Source of the DNA: Halomonas huangheensis | Lineage (GTDB): Bacteria; Pseudomonadota; Gammaproteobacteria; Pseudomonadales; Halomonadaceae | Assembly (NCBI RefSeq): GCF_001431725.1 | Contig: NZ_CP013106.1 | Location: forward strand, 4,154,001 to 4,218,000 | Length of the DNA: 64,000 nucleotides | Reading direction: 5' to 3' | Shown here: positions 1-8,695 of the stretch, one piece after another | How the letters are laid out: every line of letters begins with the position of its first letter | Position numbering within the stretch: position 1 is the stretch's first letter | Made by a program: the position numbers and the translations under genes | The notes under the pieces: model-generated | Seen by the model: the letters and a program-made list of their open reading frames with translations, nothing else | Database searches by the model: none | What the model was told of the DNA's origin: nothing

Positions 1-1479
1 ATACTGGTTGCATGTGTCGGCCTGGGTACGCTGTTGATCGGCACCGGGACCGCGTGGCTGGTGGTGATGTGTCGCTTTCCCGGCAAGCGCCTTTTCGAGT
101 GGGCGATGCTGCTGCCGCTGGCAGTACCTACCTATGTCATCGCCTACGCCTATACCGATTTCCTGCAGTACTCCGGCCCCTTGCAGAGCGCACTACGCGA
201 ACTGTTCGGCTGGACTCGTCATGACTACTTGTTTCCGGATGTTCGTTCGCTGTCTGGCGCCGCAGTACTGATCACGCTGGTCCTCTACCCCTATGTGTAT
301 ATGCTGGCCCGCGCGGCGTTTCTCGAGCAGTCGGTATGCATGCTGGATGTCGGGCGTACGCTGGGGCGCGGTCCGTGGCAAATGTTCCGTCAGGTCGCGG
401 TGCCACTGGCCAGGCCAGCATTGGTCGGCGGCGTCTCACTGGCGCTGATGGAAACTCTCAACGAATTCGGCGCGGTGCAGTACTTCGGTGTCGATACCTT
501 CACCACCGGCATCTACCGCACCTGGTTCGGCCTCGGCGAGCAGGTTGCTGCCGCACAGTTGGCGGCCTGTCTGCTGGCATTGGTCATGGTGCTGGTACTG
601 CTGGAACGTTGGTCTCGCGGCCAGCGCCGCTATCACCATACTTCTCATCGCTATCAGCAACTGCCCGAGTATCAATTGCGCGGCTGGCGAGCCAGCCTTG
701 CCACCCTCGCCTGCGCCCTGCCGGTGATAATCGGCTTTGTACTGCCGTGCTTGATTCTCGGCGAGATGGCCCTGCGCAAGGGTGACTCGGTGCTTGGCAG
801 CAACTTCCTCAGTTTCGCTGGCAACAGCCTGCTGTTAGCAGTGGCCGCCTCACTGGTGGCGGTCGCCATGGCAGTGATCCTCAGCTACGGAGCCAGGTTG
901 CAGCCGGGAGTCTGGACACGCACCGCGACCCGTATTGCCTCACTGGGCTATGCCATCCCCGGCTCGGTGGTAGCCGTCGGTATCCTGATTCCCTTTGCCT
1001 GGCTCGATGGACAGATCAACCATTTCTACAAGGGATATAGTGGAGAGGTGCTGGGCCTGGTCTTCAGCGGCACCGCCTTTATCCTGATCTACGCCTATGT
1101 CGCGCGCTTCCTGGCGGTATCGTTCAATGCAGTAGAAGCCAGCCTTGGCAAGGTGACGCCATCCATGGATGCCGCGGCACGTACTCTGGGAGAAACCGCC
1201 ACCGGCACGCTACGCAAGGTACATACCCCGATCATGCGCGGCAGCCTGATGGCGGCGGCGATTCTGGTATTTGTCGATGTCATGAAGGAACTGCCGGCGA
1301 CGATCATCCTGCGTCCCTTCAACTTCGACACCCTCGCCGTACGCGCACACAATCTGGCCGCCGACGAACGCCTTGCCGAAGCCTCCACGGCCTCACTGAC
1401 CATCGTCGCCGTAGGTATCGTGCCGGTGATCCTGTTGAGCCTTGCCATGCGCCGTTCGCGCCCCGGGCAGGCAAGGTAA
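1..1479 (+). CDS. fbpB: Fe(3+) ABC transporter permease, 5'-truncated by window edge
   Basis: This is the inner-membrane permease of a ferric-iron importer of the Fbp/Sfu type. The reading frame is open from base 1, so the real start lies outside the window; 492 residues are visible. The protein is very hydrophobic and contains two copies of the binding-protein-dependent permease domain, each with an EAA-like loop that contacts the ATPase: one around ARTLGRGPWQMF (residues about 119-130) and one around ARTLGETATGTL in the C-terminal half (near residue 395). A duplicated permease in one chain is typical of FbpB/SfuB. The matching ATPase gene converges on it with only 5 bases between the stops, and the binding protein gene lies beyond that. 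I see no terminator in the 5-base gap, so the two transcripts probably overlap. Confidence 0.9.
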   Translation: MLVACVGLGTLLIGTGTAWLVVMCRFPGKRLFEWAMLLPLAVPTYVIAYAYTDFLQYSGPLQSALRELFGWTRHDYLFPDVRSLSGAAVLITLVLYPYVYMLARAAFLEQSVCMLDVGRTLGRGPWQMFRQVAVPLARPALVGGVSLALMETLNEFGAVQYFGVDTFTTGIYRTWFGLGEQVAAAQLAACLLALVMVLVLLERWSRGQRRYHHTSHRYQQLPEYQLRGWRASLATLACALPVIIGFVLPCLILGEMALRKGDSVLGSNFLSFAGNSLLLAVAASLVAVAMAVILSYGARLQPGVWTRTATRIASLGYAIPGSVVAVGILIPFAWLDGQINHFYKGYSGEVLGLVFSGTAFILIYAYVARFLAVSFNAVEASLGKVTPSMDAAARTLGETATGTLRKVHTPIMRGSLMAAAILVFVDVMKELPATIILRPFNFDTLAVRAHNLAADERLAEASTASLTIVAVGIVPVILLSLAMRRSRPGQAR

Positions 1480-1484
1480 CGGGA

Positions 1485-2591
1485 TCAAGGTGTCGCGGGA
1501 AAGACAAATGCCTGAGCGGGATCGAGACTGATCTGTACCGGCTGATCCTGCTCAGGAAGGAACACGCCGGGCATCCGTGCGTGCAGGTGAGCCTGTTGGC
1601 CATCCATACCATGCGCGCACAGGTGCAGCAGACTGCTGCGCCCCAGCAGACGTGCCATCAACACATGGCTGTGATGTTCATGTGTCTCTCGACTGGCGAT
1701 CTCTACCACCCGCAATGCCTCGGGCCTGACCAACACTTGAACCTGACTACCTTCCGGCAGGTGGGTAGGCACGGGACCAACCACGGTATGCACATAGCCG
1801 TTGCTCACCAGTCCCTCGAGCCGATTGACCTCTCCGAAGAACGTCACCACGAAGGGATCCATGGGTCGGCAGTAGAGTTCCTGAGGGGTACCGGCCTGAA
1901 CCACCTGTCCATCGCGCATCAGCACGATACGATCAGCCATGAACATGGCTTCTTCCGGATCGTGGGTGACCAGCAGCGCTCCGGCTCCAACCTTCTTGAG
2001 CACGTGCAGGGTGTCATCACGAATACGGTCGCGCAGCCGAGCGTCCAGGCTCGAGAAAGGTTCATCCAGTAGCATCAGCTGCGGCGAGGGAGCCAGGGCT
2101 CTCGCCAGAGCGACACGTTGCTGCTGCCCGCCGGACAAGGTATGCGGGAAGGATGCGGCATAATCCTGCATGCCCAGCTGCTCCAGCAACTCCCGTGCTC
2201 GAGTCCGGCGCTGACTGCCGGGCAACTGCTGCAGACCGAAAGTGACATTGTCGATCACGCTCAAGTGAGGGAACAACGCTGACTCCTGGAATGCCAGACC
2301 CACACTGCGCCGCTCCGGTGGAACATGCGCCTTGCCGCTCGCCGCCAACAGCTCGCCATCGAAGCTCAACTGCCCCTGCTGAATGACCTCCAGACCGGCG
2401 ACAATTCGCAGCAGCGTGGTCTTGCCACAGCCGGATGGCCCGAGCAGACAGACCACTTCCCCCGGCGCGATATCAAAGGATACGCCAGACACCGCTGTCT
2501 GATCGGAGTAATGATGGCTGAGATCACGAACCTCGAGGAGCTTGCGAGCAGCGGCATTCGAAGTCGGCGAGGGAACGGCGGGATGCAGCAT
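1485..2591 (-). CDS. fbpC: Fe(3+) ABC transporter ATP-binding protein
   Basis: ATPase of the same ferric-iron importer, 368 aa. It shows Walker A (GPSGCGKTT), the ABC signature LSGGQQQR, Walker B (LMLLDEPFSSLD) and a switch histidine in LLVTHDPEEA. After the nucleotide-binding domain there is an extra C-terminal region of about 110 residues, as in FbpC/PotA-type proteins with a TOBE-like regulatory domain. The open frame extends to 2771, but the extra N-terminal residues do not look like ABC protein. I place the start at ATG 2591; a TTG two codons upstream (2597) is better spaced from the GGAG at about 2609 and is the alternative. It is convergent with the permease gene and divergent from the binding protein gene, with which it shares a spacer carrying a Fur-like site. 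Confidence 0.9.
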   Translation of the reverse strand: MLHPAVPSPTSNAAARKLLEVRDLSHHYSDQTAVSGVSFDIAPGEVVCLLGPSGCGKTTLLRIVAGLEVIQQGQLSFDGELLAASGKAHVPPERRSVGLAFQESALFPHLSVIDNVTFGLQQLPGSQRRTRARELLEQLGMQDYAASFPHTLSGGQQQRVALARALAPSPQLMLLDEPFSSLDARLRDRIRDDTLHVLKKVGAGALLVTHDPEEAMFMADRIVLMRDGQVVQAGTPQELYCRPMDPFVVTFFGEVNRLEGLVSNGYVHTVVGPVPTHLPEGSQVQVLVRPEALRVVEIASRETHEHHSHVLMARLLGRSSLLHLCAHGMDGQQAHLHARMPGVFLPEQDQPVQISLDPAQAFVFPATP

Positions 2592-2750
2592 GGACAAGAC
2601 ATTGGCTCCTGCAGGCGTTGACCAGTGAATCTCGTGGCGTGCCCATGTTACCGCGCTCAAGCATGAGATGCGCCAGGCTTGCGCGAGTGTAGCGTTGACA
2701 GCTTCGCACTTCCGGCACTCCACCAGCATTCTGTGCAGCTTCAATTCAAC

Positions 2751-2769
2751 ACTAATGACACTTATTATC
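2751..2769. promoter_or_regulatory. Fur-box-like operator with nearby -10 element
   Basis: The 19 bases here match the classical Fur consensus (GATAATGATAATCATTATC) at 14 of 19 positions, including the runs TAATGA and ATTATC. The site lies in the divergent spacer between the iron ABC ATPase gene and the binding protein gene. A candidate -10 hexamer TATACT follows at 2787-2792, which puts the box over the expected -35 region of the rightward promoter. Iron-dependent repression of the rightward unit is inferred, and possibly also of the leftward one. Confidence 0.6.
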
Positions 2770-2850
2770 AAACGCTAGTGATTTTATATACTGTCCCTGC
2801 GCCATTCCAACTACGGAATCATTATCTCCAACGACAAGTCGAGGTTATCC

Positions 2851-3870
2851 ATGCGCCATCTCTCCGCAATTGCTTCTGCAGTAGTGCTGGCCAGCGCCAG
2901 TACTGCCGCTCTTGCCGACGGCAGTGTCAATGTTTATTCCGCGCGCCACTATGACTCCGACCAGGCACTCTATGATGCGTTTTCCGAGGAAACCGGCATT
3001 GAGGTCAACGTCCTGCAGGGTGACTCCGATCAGTTGATCGAACGCATCAAGCGTGAAGGTGAGGCCAGCCCCGCCGATGTCATGATCACCGTCGATGCCG
3101 GGCGTCTCTGGCGTGCCGAGCAGGAAGGTATCTTTGCCCCGGTCGACTCGGAGCTTCTCAACGAGCGCCTGCCAGCCAACATGCGCCATCCGGAAGGCAA
3201 ATGGTTCGGCTTCAGCCAACGCGCTCGAGTGTTCTTCTACAATCCGGACACCATTGACCCGGAACAGATCGCCACCTACGAATCGCTGGCCGACCCTGCT
3301 CTCGAGGGCAAGATCTGCATTCGTTCATCCAACAATATCTACAACCAGTCACTGCTGGCGTCGATGATCGAGCATCATGGTGAGGACGGCGCTGAAGAGT
3401 GGGCCCAGGGCGTGGTCAACAACCTGGCTCGTGATCCCGAAGGCGGTGACCGCGATCAGATCAAGGGCGTCGCCTCTGGTGAGTGCGACGTGGCGGTGGG
3501 CAACCACTACTACTACGCGCGCATGCTGAAGGGCGATGATACAGCCGAGCGCGAGGCTGCCGAAGCTGTCGAGATTCTGTTCCCCAACCAGGACGACCGT
3601 GGCACCCATATCAACGTCGGTGGTGCAGGCCTGGTCGAAGGCGCACCCAACCACGACAACGCCGTAGCCTTCCTCGAGTTCCTCGCCTCCGATGAGGCCC
3701 AGCACCTGTTTGCCATCGGCAACCACGAGTTCCCGGTGGTCGAAGGCGCCGAACAGGATGAGTTGCTGGCGTCCTGGGGTGACTTCAAGAAGGACGAGAT
3801 CAATGTCAATACCCTTGGCGAGAACAACCCCGAAGCGGTGAAGATCTTCGACCGCGTCGGCTGGCGCTGA
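2851..3870 (+). CDS. fbpA: Fe(3+) ABC transporter periplasmic substrate-binding protein
   Basis: Periplasmic ferric-iron binding protein, 339 aa. It starts with a Sec signal peptide (residues about 1-22, cleavage after ALA) and continues with NVYSARHYDSD, the usual opening of FbpA/FutA proteins. The tyrosine cluster NHYYYARM lies where FbpA family members carry iron-ligand tyrosines. A GAGG Shine-Dalgarno sequence stands upstream of ATG 2851. It delivers iron to the permease encoded at the left edge. It is transcribed alone from a promoter that overlaps a Fur-like box and ends at a strong hairpin terminator at 3891. Confidence 0.93.
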   Translation: MRHLSAIASAVVLASASTAALADGSVNVYSARHYDSDQALYDAFSEETGIEVNVLQGDSDQLIERIKREGEASPADVMITVDAGRLWRAEQEGIFAPVDSELLNERLPANMRHPEGKWFGFSQRARVFFYNPDTIDPEQIATYESLADPALEGKICIRSSNNIYNQSLLASMIEHHGEDGAEEWAQGVVNNLARDPEGGDRDQIKGVASGECDVAVGNHYYYARMLKGDDTAEREAAEAVEILFPNQDDRGTHINVGGAGLVEGAPNHDNAVAFLEFLASDEAQHLFAIGNHEFPVVEGAEQDELLASWGDFKKDEINVNTLGENNPEAVKIFDRVGWR

Positions 3871-3890
3871 TCGCTCCACCATCCCTCAAG

Positions 3891-3928
3891 ACACCAACGC
3901 CCCTGCCATTCGGCAGGGGCGTTGGTGT
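3891..3928. terminator. Strong bidirectional hairpin terminator
   Basis: A perfect 17-bp stem (3891-3907 paired with 3912-3928) closes on the tetraloop ATTC, 20 bases after the stop of the iron-binding protein gene. It sits between convergent genes (the LysR gene comes from the right), so it probably ends transcripts from both sides. There is no long T-run, but the stem is long and GC-rich. Confidence 0.8.
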
Positions 3929-3963
3929 GATGCGCCCAAATACAACTCAGTTACCGCCCCATC

Positions 3964-4896
3964 TCATTTCTCCAACTGATCAAGCAGCGGCTGCTCTTCC
4001 ACTGTCGCCAGCGCCTCGCTGAGCAACTCGGCAAAAATAGCCAGCGCCGGAGGCATCGAGCGCTCGCGCGCCACACAGATATCGATTCTGGCACCATGTA
4101 TCGGGCGGTCTTTCAGTGGCCGGAACACCAGCTCGCCACGCTGCACTTCCCGAGCAACATCCAGCGGATTGAGAAAGGCGATGCCAAGGCCAGCACTGGC
4201 CAACGACTTGATGCTGAGTACGCGACTGCATTCAGCGAGAACGCGAAACTCCACCTGGTGATGTGCCAGTGCCTGCTCCAGCGTTGAGCCGCGAAACATA
4301 TCGCTGTCCGGCAGGATAACCGGATATTCCGCACAGTCCTGCAATCGTACAGCGGGAAGTTCAGCCAACGGGTGATCCGCTGCCATCACCGCTCCGAAGC
4401 GAAAGGAGGCGCTGCGTAGCGTGCGAACACGAGGGTTGGGCGTGGGATTGACACAAATACCGATGTCCGACTCCCCCGAGACGATGCGCTCAATGATCGT
4501 GTCTGTCAGGCCCGTCAACAGCTGGAAGTGCACCTGTGGGTAACGTTCCCCGAAGCGCTGCATGACGTCAGGTAGTACGAGATCGGTCATCGACTCGACA
4601 CTGGCAATACGAATCTCGGCACAGCCCGCCCCTCTGATATCCCCTAACACCCCGAGTATCTGGCGCTCGTCGCGCTGCCACTGACGCACCTGATACAGCA
4701 GCAGTTCGCCGGCAGACGACAACCGTAACCCTCGAGGCAAGCGTTCGAAGAGCGGAACGCCCAACTCCTCCTCAAGCTTGAGAATCTGTCGGTTGACGGC
4801 AGACGCCGCAACATGAAGACGTTCGGCGGCCTTGCGCAGCGATCCTTGCCGCGCCACCTCTTCGAAATAGCGCAGTGCGATGGTCATCAAAGGCAC
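3964..4896 (-). CDS. LysR-family transcriptional regulator
   Basis: LysR-type regulator of about 310 aa with the standard N-terminal winged helix-turn-helix (RYFEEVARQGSLRKAAERLH ... VNRQILKLEEELG) followed by a periplasmic-binding-protein-like effector domain. The longest frame begins at 4941. I prefer GTG 4896 because GGAG lies 9 bases upstream and the family normally begins just before the RYFEEVA segment; ATG 4887 is also possible. It is divergent from the permease-deaminase-TauE operon starting at 5072, and by the usual LysR arrangement it probably controls that operon in response to a nucleobase-like ligand. The ligand cannot be read from sequence. Confidence 0.88.
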   Translation of the reverse strand: MPLMTIALRYFEEVARQGSLRKAAERLHVAASAVNRQILKLEEELGVPLFERLPRGLRLSSAGELLLYQVRQWQRDERQILGVLGDIRGAGCAEIRIASVESMTDLVLPDVMQRFGERYPQVHFQLLTGLTDTIIERIVSGESDIGICVNPTPNPRVRTLRSASFRFGAVMAADHPLAELPAVRLQDCAEYPVILPDSDMFRGSTLEQALAHHQVEFRVLAECSRVLSIKSLASAGLGIAFLNPLDVAREVQRGELVFRPLKDRPIHGARIDICVARERSMPPALAIFAELLSEALATVEEQPLLDQLEK

Positions 4897-5025
4897 GGCC
4901 AATAACTCCTGTGTGTAGGCAGGAAAGGTTACTGTTGCCATAAAGGCAACGCCACAGACGAAAAACGATTATGGACCAGTACAGACTTTCAGCGCTAGCT
5001 TGCCAGGTAGTCTTGCTGACTCACC

Positions 5026-5042
5026 TCAGGTATTGCGCCTGA
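5026..5042. promoter_or_regulatory. Inverted repeat in LysR/permease spacer
   Basis: TCAGG and CCTGA form an inverted repeat with a 7-base centre, ending 29 bases before the permease start. It is the clearest dyad I see in the divergent LysR spacer and is a candidate regulator site. It is short, its arms are only five bases, and it does not fit the T-N11-A LysR motif exactly. Confidence 0.3.
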
Positions 5043-5071
5043 AATATCTACAACAACAAAGAGGTAACCCA

Positions 5072-6433
5072 ATGTCCCAGTTGGACTCCGCTACCCCTGA
5101 TCCCGTCGACGAGCGATTGCCCTGGCATACCGCCATGCTGTTTGGCTTTCAGCATGTGCTGGTGATGGCGGCCGCCCCGATTACCGCCGTATTCCTGGTC
5201 GGACAGGCCATGGGCTTCAGTACCGAAATTACCGTGCCGCTGATGAGTGCCACCTTTCTGGCCTGTGGTCTAGGAACTCTGCTGCAATCCTTCGGTCCCT
5301 GGGGCATAGGCGCCCGCCTGCCCTTTGTGCAGGTACCCGGTGGAGCTCCCATCGTAATCTTCCTGGCCATCGCCCAGGCGACGGACATGCAGACTGCCAC
5401 CGGAGCAGTGATTCTCACCGGACTGTTCTACTTCCTCGCCCTGCCCTTCTTCACTCGCCTGTTGCGCTTCTTTCCTCCCATCGTGATCGGCACCATGCTG
5501 TTGCTGGTCGCAGTCAACCTGGTGAAGATTTTTGGCGGTCTGATTACCGGCAAGACCGATAGCCCTCAGTTTGCGGCAAGCTCGGATATTCTGCTGGCGC
5601 TGGCGACCATCGCCGCCATCGTGCTCTGCGCTCGCCTGTGCCGAGGCGTTCTACGCCGAATATCCGTAATGCTGGGGCTGATCATAGGAACCCTGATCGC
5701 GGCTGCCTGTGGCGCCATGGATATCAGTGGACTGAATAGCTCCACCTGGATTGCCTTGCCACAGCTGTTTCCCTTTGGCATGCCAAAGTTCGACATCATC
5801 GCTTCACTGCCGCTGATCATCTTCAGCGTGGTATCGATGACCGAAGCCACCGGGCAAACGCTGGCCACCGCCGAGATCGTCGGCAAGCAGGGCGATGCCC
5901 ACGCGCTGGTGCCACGCAACATTCGCGCCGACGCCCTGGGCTCACTGTTCGGTGGGTGTCTGGGTACCTCACTGATCATCACCAGTGGTGAGAACATTGG
6001 CATCGTTCGCGCCACCGGCGTGCGCTCAAGGTATGTCACCGTGGCGGCCGGCATCCTGCTGATCATCATTGCTCTCATCGCCCCACTCGGACACTTCGCC
6101 GCCACCCTTCCCACACCCGTCGTGGCCGGCACAGCGGTAATCGTGTTCGCCATCATCGGTGCCATGGGCATCAATATCCTGCGCGGAGTGAACCTCAACG
6201 AGCACGGCAATCTGTACACCCTCGCCTCGGCGCTGGCCATGGGCCTGCTGCCCATCGTCGTCCCCGGTTTCTACTCCGACTTTCCCCAACATCTGCAGAT
6301 CATTCTGGGCAATGGACTCGCCATGGGCACCCTGACCGCGGTACTGGTCAATATCCTGTTCCAGTGTGTAGGCCGCACCGCTTCACGTCGCCCCAGTCCC
6401 GTCACCGCCACAAACGACCAGGAACCCCGCTGA
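5072..6433 (+). CDS. Nucleobase:cation symporter-2 family permease (xanthine/uracil type)
   Basis: Inner-membrane permease of the NCS2 family, 453 aa with about 12-14 hydrophobic segments. It begins LPWHTAMLFGFQHVLVMAAA, a typical NCS2 opening with the conserved QH pair in TM1. The motif TEATGQTLATAE in the middle of the protein is at the substrate-site region where NCS2 proteins carry a conserved acidic residue. The start is ATG 5072, preceded by GAGG; the longer open frame from 5000 lacks family similarity. Its stop overlaps the start of the deaminase gene by one base, so the two are co-translated. Import of a purine or pyrimidine base is likely; which one is unknown. Confidence 0.88.
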   Translation: MSQLDSATPDPVDERLPWHTAMLFGFQHVLVMAAAPITAVFLVGQAMGFSTEITVPLMSATFLACGLGTLLQSFGPWGIGARLPFVQVPGGAPIVIFLAIAQATDMQTATGAVILTGLFYFLALPFFTRLLRFFPPIVIGTMLLLVAVNLVKIFGGLITGKTDSPQFAASSDILLALATIAAIVLCARLCRGVLRRISVMLGLIIGTLIAAACGAMDISGLNSSTWIALPQLFPFGMPKFDIIASLPLIIFSVVSMTEATGQTLATAEIVGKQGDAHALVPRNIRADALGSLFGGCLGTSLIITSGENIGIVRATGVRSRYVTVAAGILLIIIALIAPLGHFAATLPTPVVAGTAVIVFAIIGAMGINILRGVNLNEHGNLYTLASALAMGLLPIVVPGFYSDFPQHLQIILGNGLAMGTLTAVLVNILFQCVGRTASRRPSPVTATNDQEPR

Positions 6434-7869
6434 TGCATGTCACCAGTTCATCCCCGACGCTCTCCGCCAGTCATTTCGACGCCGAGGAACTGCTGCTGTT
6501 ACCCCGAGAAGTACTACTCGATGGACAAGCGGTGACTGGTATGGCCGTACATATCGTCGATGGCCGCTTCGCGACTATTGGCACGGTCACCGAATTGCGT
6601 GAGCGACTGCCACACCTGAAGGCGATTGAGCTGCCATCACACCTGTTGATGCCGGGCTTCATCGATAGCCATCACCACCTGACGCAATCGCTGGGCAAAT
6701 CACTGGTATTTGGCGAACCTTCCGAGATCTTTCGCCGTATCTGGGTCCCGCTGGAATCCAGTCTCGACGAACGCATGCTATATCTCAGCGCCAGACTGGC
6801 TGCGCTAGAGGCATTACGCGGTGGCTTTACCACCGCGGTGGATGCAGGGACCCGCTCCGCCGGAGAGATGGACGCGCTGGCCAGGGCAGTCGAAGAAAGC
6901 GGCCTGCGCTGTGTGCTGGGTATGATCTGCAATGACCGGGGAGGTAGCGCCACCCGTCCTCCTCGTCAACAGATCATGGAGCGTGCCGAGTCACACTTCA
7001 GGCGCTGGGAGGGGTCGGCGCTGATCCATCCTTCATTGGCCATATCCATACCTGAAGCCGCCAGCGATGACATGCTCCACGATGCGTCGGCACTTTGTGC
7101 CGAGCATGGCGCTATTTTCCAGAGCCACGTCAATGAACACCTTCAGGCAGTAGAGCGTTCGCTGGTTGCACGCGGTCAGAGGCCCTTGCAACACCTGCAC
7201 GCCGTAGGGGCGTTGGGGCCACAGACACTGATCGCCCATGCCACCCTGGTCACTCCCGATGAGCTGAACCTGCTGCGAGATACCGATACCGCTGTGGCAT
7301 TCAACCCTGTCGCCAGCAGCTGGAAGGGCAACGCGGTGGCTCCGGCACTGCAGATGAGTGCCCTGGGGCTGCGCGTAGGACTGGGCACCGATGGTACACG
7401 CAGTGATGGCTTCCGCCTGATGGACGCTGCCGAGACCAGCCAACGCCTGACCGTCGGCCTGGCAACGGGCGACAGTTCCTGTGGCGGGGGTTGGCAGTGG
7501 CTCGATATGGCCACCTCCGCTGCCGCCGATGCAACGGGGCTGGGAACCGTATGTGGCCGCATCGCCGAAGGGCTCGCCGCGGATTTTCTGCTGATCAATC
7601 TCGATGTTCCTGAGATGACACCCAGCTGGGATCGCCCATGGGAACTGGTGCGCTACGGGAATCGTGATCAGATCGATGCGGTATTCACCGCGGGCAGAAT
7701 GCGCCTGCTGCATGGCTGGCCCTGTGACTGGGATGCTCGAGCACTGTTGGCCGAAGTCCGGGAAACGGCAGCGGCAGCAATTTCCAGCGCACCGATTCAG
7801 CGCGTTCACCCGACCTCTCGGGAACATCGTGCCCAGTATCGCTCAGCCCATACCGAGGGCAGGCCATGA
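6433..7869 (+). CDS. Amidohydrolase of the ATZ/TRZ, guanine/8-oxoguanine deaminase-like group
   Basis: Metal-dependent amidohydrolase of 478 aa. The metal-binding features of the superfamily are visible: the HxH pair in GFIDSHHHLTQ (about residues 74-84), a histidine in QSHVNEH, a histidine in IAHATLVTPDE and the aspartate in GLGTDGTRSDGF. Together with the upstream nucleobase permease this suggests deamination of an imported heterocyclic base, such as 8-oxoguanine, guanine or a related compound. The start ATG overlaps the permease stop (TGATG), and the gene ends in an ATGA overlap with the TauE gene. Other substrates of the family, such as pterins or modified adenosines, cannot be excluded. 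Confidence 0.85.
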   Translation: MHVTSSSPTLSASHFDAEELLLLPREVLLDGQAVTGMAVHIVDGRFATIGTVTELRERLPHLKAIELPSHLLMPGFIDSHHHLTQSLGKSLVFGEPSEIFRRIWVPLESSLDERMLYLSARLAALEALRGGFTTAVDAGTRSAGEMDALARAVEESGLRCVLGMICNDRGGSATRPPRQQIMERAESHFRRWEGSALIHPSLAISIPEAASDDMLHDASALCAEHGAIFQSHVNEHLQAVERSLVARGQRPLQHLHAVGALGPQTLIAHATLVTPDELNLLRDTDTAVAFNPVASSWKGNAVAPALQMSALGLRVGLGTDGTRSDGFRLMDAAETSQRLTVGLATGDSSCGGGWQWLDMATSAAADATGLGTVCGRIAEGLAADFLLINLDVPEMTPSWDRPWELVRYGNRDQIDAVFTAGRMRLLHGWPCDWDARALLAEVRETAAAAISSAPIQRVHPTSREHRAQYRSAHTEGRP

Positions 7870-8579
7870 TGGCACCGGTAACCTTTGCCATCGTGGCCTT
7901 GGCCACGGTGGTCGCTGCCTTCGTCCAGGGCGCCATTGGTATAGGGTTCGCGCTGATCGTTGCTCCGGTGATGGGACTGCTGGTACCTCAACTCCTGCCG
8001 GTGGCACTACTGGTGTTGATGTTGCCCCTCAACCTGTTTGTGGCACTCCGCGAACGCGATGCCATCGACTGGAAAGGCAGCGCCTGGATCAGTGTCGGGC
8101 GCCTACCCGGTACCCTGCTGGGACTTTGGGTATTACTGATCCTGAGCGCCGAGGGACTCAACCAGTTGATTGGCGCATCCACGGTATTGGCCGTACTGGC
8201 AGCGCTTTTTGCACCGGTGTTCCGCCCTGGTCCCGGCGCCTGCGTGTCAGTCGGCATGATCACCGGTGTCACCGAAACGGCAACTGGCGTGGGCGGGCCA
8301 CCCCTGGCCTTGCTCTATCAACACCGCCCCGGACCGGAGCTGCGCTCAACCATCGCCTGCTGCTTTCTCGTCGGAGAACTGATCTCGCTGGTCATTCTGG
8401 CGGTGGCCGGCAAGGTCAGTGCAGAACAACTCTGGTGGGCATTGGCACTGGTTCCGCCATTGCTGGTCGGCAGCGTCGCCAGTCGCGTTGTACACCAACG
8501 CATTGATGCGCGGCGACTGCGCCAGGGCGTATTGCTGTTTGCGCTGGTTTCCGGAATCTTCCTGATGCTGCCGTGGTAA
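7866..8579 (+). CDS. TauE/SafE-family membrane transporter
   Basis: Small polytopic membrane protein of 237 aa with about 7-8 hydrophobic segments and the inverted-repeat layout of the TauE/SafE (DUF81) family; GAIGIGFALIVAPVMGLLVP near the start is typical. The family includes exporters of sulfite and sulfoacetate and of other small organic anions. Here it is the last gene of a LysR-controlled nucleobase operon and starts inside an ATGA overlap, so it probably moves a substrate or product of the deaminase step. That role is inferred only from the neighbours. Confidence 0.82.
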   Translation: MMAPVTFAIVALATVVAAFVQGAIGIGFALIVAPVMGLLVPQLLPVALLVLMLPLNLFVALRERDAIDWKGSAWISVGRLPGTLLGLWVLLILSAEGLNQLIGASTVLAVLAALFAPVFRPGPGACVSVGMITGVTETATGVGGPPLALLYQHRPGPELRSTIACCFLVGELISLVILAVAGKVSAEQLWWALALVPPLLVGSVASRVVHQRIDARRLRQGVLLFALVSGIFLMLPW

Positions 8580-8644
8580 TCAACGCCATCCGCTGTACAA
8601 CTCATCAGACCTGGCGGCGCCGCACTACGACCATAAACCAGGGA

Positions 8645-8666
8645 GCCCACGCTGAATGGCGTGGGC
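8645..8666. terminator. Hairpin terminator between convergent genes
   Basis: A perfect 8-bp GC-rich stem (GCCCACGC paired with GCGTGGGC) lies between the TauE gene and the lipoprotein gene that comes from the opposite strand. It probably serves both. The stem extends with some mismatches (AGGG/CCCT outside). Confidence 0.65.
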
Positions 8667-8695
8667 CCCTGTGTGATCATCGCCATACCAACCCA

